A DNA stretch of 64,000 nt from Luzula sylvatica. Lineage: Eukaryota > Streptophyta > Magnoliopsida > Poales > Juncaceae. Every line of letters starts with the position of its first letter. The first letter of the stretch is position 1. The translations under genes and the position numbers were made by a program. This document shows, one piece after another, positions 57,180 through 64,000 of this stretch. Below the pieces are notes generated by a model. It searched no databases. It worked only from the letters and a program-made list of their open reading frames with translations, and was not told the origin of the DNA. The stretch spans positions 22,817,007 to 22,881,006 of the forward strand of contig OX326957.1 in assembly GCA_946800325.1 (NCBI GenBank), read 5' to 3'.

Positions 57180-57488
57180 ATAAGCAAATGAGTCAACCAG
57201 CTATGTTTCGATACTTGCCGGCCATATACAAGCTTGTCAGAGTCTCTTTTTTTTTTTCTTTTTTTTTTGGATTAAATATGAAAATAAACGGTTGAACAAA
57301 TCAAATGGTTTGTGTGTGTATATATATAAAGGCCATCACACAGCAAAGCTAAAACAAAATAGAGGTGCAAGCTTTGTACACTTTTCTGTCATGGCAGAGA
57401 TAGAAGAATAGATCTGGAACAAGGTCAGAAAGTGGAAGATCTGAAAGTTACCGAGCTTAATTAATTAACTTGTTTCTATCGCTAAAAT
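57180..57488 (+). pseudogene. DUF247 copy 3 remnant: promoter and exon 1 only
   Basis: The promoter region (ACTTGCCGGCCATATA, TATGAAAATAAACGG, TATATATATAAAG, AAAATAGAGGTGCAAG) and ATG at 57391 match DUF247 copy 1 closely. Exon 1 begins MAEIEE and then hits TAG because one base is missing relative to copy 2 (GAAGAATAG against GAAGACATAG). The splice donor is lost (AAAGTTACC where copy 1 has AAAGGTACC). Intron similarity continues to about 57488, then stops where the LINE begins. The rest of the gene is not in the window. Three lesions show that it is dead. Confidence 0.8.
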
Positions 57489-58035
57489 AGAATTTGCTTG
57501 ACACATACCAATTTCAAAAACCCAAAAATTTGGAAGGATATAGCTATCAAATTTTTAAATTTGCAAATATAATTGTTTCGTCCGAGGGAAGGTCCGGCGA
57601 AAAAAATTGGACTTTAACCAAAGGTCTGTCAAAAAAGTTTGTGTGATTTATACAATTTAACCTGAAAAAAGGTTAACTAAGTTATTTTTGTGGAGCATTT
57701 CTGCATGCAACCCCTTTTAGAAAAAAATTTAAAAAACTAACCCCTTTTTCGAAAATATTCCAAAAATAACCCCCTTTTCGCAAATATTCCAAAAATAACC
57801 CCTTTCGGGTTTTTAAATCTCGCCGCTACAGTGTTTCGGGATTTTAAATCTTGCCGCTACAGTGGCGATCAAATAAATCAAGAGTGAAGTAGAAGTATAA
57901 AAGAGATTTGGAAAAGTGTGCTAGAGCAATAAGGAATTTTAGCGAGGAAGAACTCAAGATTGCGGAAGGATTACAAGACGAAAGTTCACAAAACCAGCTA
58001 AGTTTTCTTGCATTAATCTTACATTTAATTTTACT

Positions 58036-60282
58036 ATGAATTGGCCCCAACATTCAAAATCCAATCAATGGACCCTGGTTCAAAACAAATCAAATAGGAA
58101 TGCACAAAAAATTAACAGTAATAATTTGAAAATAACATGCTATTGATGTTTATCAAGAACACATTTTAGAAATCAATGTCATGAACCTATCAAATGTTTT
58201 CAATGCAAAAAAAATGGGCATATACGACAATTTTGCAAAACAATTTCTCATAATAATTATAATGCAATAAATAATAAGCAAAATTATGATAAGGAATATT
58301 CTATGTTGAATAAAGAAACTAATAATAATAAAACAAATGGAAAGGCCGAATTATTACATAATAATAAAAACATAAATTATAAAAAATTGATTAATACAAA
58401 TTCAACAATTCAAATTTTCCAAAATGAAAAAAATCAAATTTAATAGCAAAGCCTCTTCTTCATCTGAAAATCCATATTTTTCAAAAGATTTTATGAATAA
58501 TAGTCAGAATTGTGAAATCGAAATTGAAATTTATGATTTACCTCAACAATTTTGCTCAATAGAAATATTAACTGGTATGATGGCCAATTTAGGGGTTTTG
58601 ACTAAAGTTGAGTCTTTTGAAGTATCTAACCCTATAAAGAAGCTTAAGTTAACAATATTATCTATTAAAAATATAATCATACCAAATTATATTCGAATTA
58701 AAGGGGTGGAAGATACCTTGATTAAATGTCACTCTAACCATAAGGGAAATATCCTTATTAACAATTCTCCTGTAGACAATATAGCAAAACATGATATATA
58801 TAAAAATTTAGCTGATAAAGGGACAGAGAAAGTAAAGATACATGCTAATAAAACTTACAAGTCTAATTTGAGGAATACAAAGATAAAAAAAGTGTGGCAA
58901 AAGAAGGTAAAGAATCAAGGATTGAAGAAAATTATCAAAATTTGGAGGAAAAAAGAGACAATAAATAATAATACAAAAGCAGAGGCAGCATTAGAAAAAG
59001 ACATTCGAGATAAGGAAAAAATCTCAGATTTTAATGTCCTCATAGATTTTAGTAAGAGAGAGGATGAATTCATGTTAATAAAAATATTAGAACATGAACT
59101 TTTTAATATTAATCATCATATACCAAGTAAATGGTATCAGTTTTTTAAAATAAATAATTACTCAGGGACTAGAATGGAAAAACAAAGTTCAAAGGAGAGG
59201 AAAACACATGAAAACATAAGAAATAAAACAATAAAAATCAAAATAGGGGGCAATTCTTTAACTCTATCAATAGTAAGCTCTATATTCCATATATCAAGTT
59301 TTCATTCAGAGAATTCATTAAGTAAATTTATCTCTCTTTTGGATGATAATGAGTTTCTCAATAATAATGGATCTTTTATTAATAATGGATCTCAGAGAAT
59401 AGAATCCAATAAGCAATTGCAAATTATAAACTTAGATCCTCCTCAAAGGGATAATCAAGAGATTCAGGAAGAGTTAGAGGAAATACTTTCTCAATCAGAT
59501 AATCAATGCACAAGGGAACAAAATTATCTAAAAGATAATTATGAGATGAGAGCAAAAAAATCATTGATACCAGTTTTTAACTTAGAACCAGTTAATAGTA
59601 ATATTAATAATAATATTATATATCACATAAAGGAGGTTCCTTCTGATGAATTATCAGTACACTCCAATATGGACAATAATATTACTAATGGAGAAGATGA
59701 AATAAGAGATTATAGGTCATTGGTACCAATATTAAATTTAGAGCCAATTGGAAACAACAGTAATAATTTTCCAGATCTCAGGATAGAGGATTTTTCAAAT
59801 GAAATTTATGTTCAAAAAAATATAGACAATAACATGGAATCAAAAATTATAGTAGAAGAAACTGAATTAACAAAGGAAAAATCAATAAAAGAAATTAGTT
59901 TGAGTTTAGTACCTAGTAAAGGGCAAAATGGTCATAACCCAGCTGATGGCAACACAGTTTCTCCTTCTAAGTGTTCAATTGCTTCAACCAGTTGTAATAA
60001 AGAGATTGATAAGGCCTTAATCTGTATTAAGGAAAAAAAAAAGGAGATGAATTTAGGAGAAGCTCAAGATTGCAAGGTAAACAAAGTGGAAATTATACAT
60101 CTCCAATACAAAAGGCTCAAATGGTTAAGTTCAAAGAAATACAAAAAGAGAGGACTAAAAGGCAAAAATTGAAAAATAAGGATAGTCAAGTCAAAGAATT
60201 AAAAATGGAGGAAAAGCAGAAAATTTTATCTGAAGAAGATGTTACTGAAATTTTAGGTTCAACAGGAATTGAAATAACATAA
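58036..60282 (+). pseudogene. LINE ORF1 (zinc-knuckle RNA-binding protein), frameshifted
   Basis: The first frame starts MNWPQHSKSNQWTLVQ at 58036. It has a TGA at 58144 and then a CCHC knuckle CFQCKKNGHIRQFC at about 58195-58236, ending near 58443. A second frame, 58424-60172, carries IEIEIYDLPQQFCSIEILTG and a long Asn/Lys-rich, low-complexity middle with two related blocks (LIPVFNLEPVN and LVPILNLEPIG). The expected ORF1 C-terminus (LSEEDVTEILGSTGIEI) is in a third frame, 60070-60282. ORF1 proteins bind the LINE RNA in the retrotransposing complex. One nonsense codon and two frame changes indicate loss of function. Confidence 0.72.
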
Positions 60283-60338
60283 AACTTGAGCAAAAATATA
60301 CAAGATTTAGTTGAAAGAGAACAGAAATTAATTATTAA

Positions 60339-61197
60339 ATGAATTATAAAAATATAAAATTAATGTCTTGGAATGTAAGAGGGTTAAATGATAAAAATAA
60401 GAGAATTTTAGTAAATAATACAATTAAAGAGGAAAAATTGGACTTATGTTGTTTACAAAAAACAAAAATGGATATGATTGATGAAGAAATTAATAAAGAA
60501 ATATGTGGAACCAACTTAAATAAATTTATATATTTAAAATCTCATGGTTCTTCTGGTGGTATATTAATATCATGGAGTGATAAAATATTTAAAATGATAT
60601 CATATACTAATGCCACATACTCTATAAGTATTATTTTGGAGACTATTCGGGATGGTACTAAAGTATTAATATCTGGAGTATATGGGCCTAATGAAAGATC
60701 ATTAAAAAATATATTCATGGATGAAATATTAAATATAGGATTAATTAATACTCTACCTTGGCTAATTATGGGTGATTTTAATCTAGTTAAATCTACTGAG
60801 GAAAGAAGTGGTAATGATCATAATAATTCAAGTACAAGAAAATTCAATAATCTTATAAATAACCTAGAGCTCATTGATTTGCCACTAATTGGTAAAAAAT
60901 ATACTTGGAAAAACAAGAATAGATAGAATATTAATTAACAATAATTGGATGCAAATTTTCAAAAATTCCCAGCAAAAAGCTACTACTACTACTTGTTCAT
61001 ATCACTATCCACTTATATACACAGGGGACACAAATTTTCCAATCTTTATTGGTTTTAGGTATGAAAATAATTGGTTATTAAATAAAGATCTGAATTTGAT
61101 TATTGAAAACTATCTTAGTCATGCAAAATCTAACACTTTAGAAGAATTACATGCTAAAATGGTAGCTTTAAGTGATTTATTAAAAAAAATGGAATAA
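60339..61197 (+). pseudogene. LINE ORF2 endonuclease domain, frameshifted and active-site mutated
   Basis: The APE-like endonuclease begins MNYKNIKLMSWNVRGLND at 60339, with IMGDFNLV conserved. Two metal/catalytic positions are changed: the LQETK-type motif reads CLQKTK (Glu to Lys), and the SDH motif near the end reads SYH (Asp to Tyr). A frame change near 60915 moves from KKYTWKNKNR to RIDRILINNNWMQ, and a second near 61184 leads into the RT frame. With these changes the domain should not nick target DNA. Confidence 0.82.
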
Positions 61198-64000
61198 AAA
61201 TAGACAGAAAAGAAATTCAATGGAATTAAGAAATTGTAAATCTATAATTAACTGGTATGATCAATTAGAAGAAACAAGGGCATTAATGGAATTGGAATTA
61301 TGGATTAAAAATCAAACGAAGAGGAGATATGAAGATTTAATACATTTGAACTATAATTATTGGAAACAGAGAAGTAAGTTTAATTGGATAAGGCAAGGAG
61401 ATGTAAATACAAAAAAATTTCATACTCATGCAACAATAAAAAAATCAAAATCAATAATTACAGTAGTAAATAATTCTCAGGGTGTGCAAGTATTTAATCA
61501 CAAAGAAAAAGCTAAAGTATTATTTGAATTTTATAAAAAACTTTTTGGAACAGTCAATTCAGCAAAGTTACAATTGGGATTAATTGATTTGAATAAAATT
61601 TATGAAAATGATAATACTAAACTTAATAATTTAGAGGAGGATTTTCAATTAGAGGAATTAAATTTAGTAATTAAAGAATGGAAATCTGATAAATCACCAG
61701 GTCCTGATGGTTATACTGGTGAGTTTTTGAAAAAATTCTGGAATTTAATTAAAGAAGAAATACTCTCTTTATTTCAAAAAGAAGGTTTTAATGGTTTATC
61801 AAAATTCAATGAGTCATATATAACATTAATAGCTAAAAAAGATGGTGCTTTAGAACCTAAGGATTATAGGCCAATAAGCCTTTCCAGTACTATACAAAAA
61901 TTATTTTCAAAAATATTGGCCAATAGATTAAGTATATATATAGATAGTATGATTGAGAGAAACCAATTGGGTTTTATCAAAGGAAGAAATATAGCTGAAA
62001 ACTACATATATGCAAGAGAGATACTTTGTAAAGCTAAGAGATGCAAAAAACCCATACTAGTATTAAAACTTGATATATATAAAGCATTTGACAGTGTTAA
62101 TTGGGATTTTTTAATAAAATTGCTTAGAGCTAGAAAATTTGGAGAAAATTGGATTAAATGGATAGAAAATTCTGTCTTAAAGGGTTCAACAAAAATAATC
62201 TTAAATGGCATTCCTGGAAAGAGTATTCATTTTAAAAAAGGTGTTAGACAAGGAGATCCATTGTCTACTTATTTATTTATATTAATAATGGATGTTTTAT
62301 CAAGAATAATAGAAAATTTGAGTGCAAAAAATTATATTAAAAAACCCTTTGAAAATATTTATGCTAGTCTTCTATATGCAGATGATACTATTTTATTTTT
62401 AGAACCAAATATTACCAATATTAAAAGAATAAAACATATTTTGGATTTATTTGGAGAAGAATCTGGACTTAAAATTAATTATCAAAAATCAGAGATAATT
62501 GGATTAAATACATCAATGGAAGATATGGCAGAATTTTCTAAAATATTAAATTGCTCTATAGGAAATTTTCCTATACAATATCTTGGATTACCATTAAGTT
62601 ATAAGAGACCATCAAAAGATGATTATAGAAAAATTATTGAAAAAATTACAAATAAATTAAATGGATGGAAAGGAGGATTACTAAGTAAAGCTGGCAGATT
62701 AGTTTTGATTAATTCAGTAATTACTTCAATGCCTATATATTATTTTACTTTATTTAAATTTCCAATTTGGGTATATAAGGAAATAGACAAAATAAGGAAA
62801 AAATTTCTATGGAAAGGATCTAAAAATACAGGTTATAATCTAGTGGATTGGAAAATAGTTTGTTCCACTAAGGAAAAAGGAGGTTTAGGAATTATAAACT
62901 TAGAAACTTTTAATAATGTTTTACTTATAAAATGGTTATGGTTATATTATAATATTAAAGGACAATTAGGTTGGTATAATCTAGTTGAACAAATACACGA
63001 AACAAATGATGAAATATATTATAAAAATCATAATTCTTATTTCTGGAATGATGTATTAAAAAACTTAGATTTTTTCAATCAAAGCTTATTCATTATATTA
63101 GGAAATTTAAATAGATCTAATTTTTGGAAAGGGAGATGGTGTGAAACATTACTAATAGATAAATTTAAACAATTATACTCATATTCAGAAAACAAAGAGG
63201 GAACAGTGCAATATTTTTTACAAATTATTAATGAAACTAATTTATACCAAAGTTTAGGAATTAATGTACCTTTATCTAGAGAGGCTAATGATCAGTTAAT
63301 CCAGCTTGAACAAATATGTAATTCCACTATACTCTCTCAGATACAAAATGATTCTTATCAGTGGAAATGGGACAGTAAGGGCAATTTTTCCTGTAAACAA
63401 ACATATAAAATACTAATTAATGGAGTATATATTAAATCTAATTTAAAAAATATTTGGAAATTAAAAATTACTAATAAAATAAAATTATTTCTATGGATTG
63501 CATTAAGAAATAAAATTCTAACCTTGGATAATTTAAAAAAAAGAGGATGGAATTTTGCAAATAGATGCTCCTTGTGTAAAAGGGCAGAGGAATCTGTGAA
63601 TCATTTGTTCAAAAAATGTCAATTTATTAAAAATATATGGAATAAGCTTCATGGATTCTTAGGAATAAATACAACAAACATCATTGATCCATTGGAAATT
63701 ATTATAAATAAAAGAGAGAATCAAAATTTTCAAGTACTTATCTCAATAATGATGTATCAAGTGTGGCTGAAAAGGTGTCGTAGAGCATTTACTAACTGTG
63801 TTTTTAGTGAGCAAAGAGTCACTGAAATCATTAAACAGGAGATGAAAGATCTTCAGGCATCTTCTTTTGAACAATTCTATACAAACACTCATAATTGTAC
63901 TAGCAATCTGCAAAACATTATTCCAATTGTTCAAAATAATACCCAAATTAATTTACTTGATATTGATTCTGAAATGACAGAAATTGAACATACCTTTAAG
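61184..64000 (+). CDS. LINE ORF2 reverse transcriptase and zf-RVT, open past right edge
   Basis: I translated this frame by eye and found no stop from 61184 to 64000 (939 codons). The first in-frame ATG is at 61220. RT landmarks: WKSDKSPGPDGYTGEFLKKF, LEPKDYRPISLSSTIQKLFS, QLGFIKGRNIAENYIYAREI, VLKLDIYKAFDSVNWDFL, KKGVRQGDPLSTYLFILIMD, the catalytic LLYADDTILF, and YLGLPLSYKRPSKDD. Downstream is FLWKGSKNTGYNLVDWK, then the zf-RVT domain NRCSLCKRAEESVNHLFKKC. It copies LINE RNA at the nicked target site. The frame is still open at the last base, so the true end is to the right. The long uninterrupted RT contrasts with the damaged endonuclease and ORF1. Confidence 0.9.

Larger units (their letters stand above)
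48512..57488 (+). repeat. Segmental duplication unit C ending in a DUF247 remnant
   Basis: Collinear with unit A: module M (48512-48960), blocks at 50040-50450, 50480-50760, 50760-51030 and 51150-52050, module M again (55490-55920), then promoter and exon 1 of a third DUF247 gene. Insertions private to this unit are the second LINE relic and the solo LTR at 52447-53956. The region has no other gene; 50000-52440 is AT-rich paralogous intergenic sequence. Confidence 0.75.
57489..64000 (+). mobile_element. Large L1-type LINE, continues past right edge
   Basis: Sequence from the break in the DUF247 intron to the window end holds a 5' UTR, an ORF1 with a zinc knuckle, and an ORF2 with endonuclease, RT and zf-RVT domains, the plant L1 order. 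It is strongly AT-biased. Frameshifts exist in ORF1 and the endonuclease, but the RT frame is open for over 2.8 kb. The 5' border is inferred; the 3' end, tail and target duplication lie outside. The 5' UTR (57700-57850) has two CGCCGCTACAGTG phrases and repeated ATTCCAAAAATAACCCC units. Confidence 0.85.

Overview
The window is nuclear DNA from a flowering plant, probably a eudicot. It contains plant lineages of Ty3 (Athila-like) and Ty1 (Ale-like) retrotransposons, plant L1-type LINEs, Helitrons with CTAG ends, hAT and Mutator-type MITEs, and host genes of the plant-only DUF247 (UPF0481) family. The species cannot be named from sequence alone. Most of the window is AT-rich intergenic sequence made of nested transposons of different ages. 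No rRNA, tRNA or CRISPR locus was seen.

Layout. 1-5.5 kb: right part of a disabled Athila-like element on the minus strand (RNase H, RT, protease, gag, PBS, LTR). 5.5-8.9 kb: 3' part of a Ty1/copia element with its 3' LTR. 8.9-14.3 kb: a satellite with a repeat of about 176 bp, split by an apparent solo LTR (TSD ATACT) that is itself split by a 2.07 kb Helitron. 15.2-26 kb: duplication unit A, interrupted by a 4.3 kb Helitron carrying captured host exons and ending in a DUF247 gene with one frameshift. 26.4-28 kb: a MOS11/SARNP-like fragment followed by a Ulp1-protease-like gene. 28-33.6 kb: AT-rich, mostly simple and degenerate repeats. 33.6-41.4 kb: unit B, with a hAT element containing a LINE, a minus-strand copia LTR, and a DUF247 pseudogene cut by a hAT MITE. 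41.8-47.0 kb: a complete, young Ale-like copia element with an intact 1481-residue polyprotein. 47.0-49.9 kb: two tandem LINE relics and a MITE. 48.5-57.5 kb: unit C, collinear with unit A, containing a 1.5 kb solo LTR and ending in a DUF247 promoter/exon-1 remnant. 57.5-64 kb: a large LINE whose RT frame is open through the right edge.

Main reading. The host content is a local DUF247 cluster made by ancient segmental duplication (units A, B and C) and eroded by transposons. Because the units are paralogous, one often supplies the empty site for an insertion in another, which allows boundaries to be set without database searches. The most unusual signals are the dense arrays of near-palindromic CCGTTATAACGG-type sites inside two apparent solo LTRs, and the satellite / solo LTR / Helitron nest.
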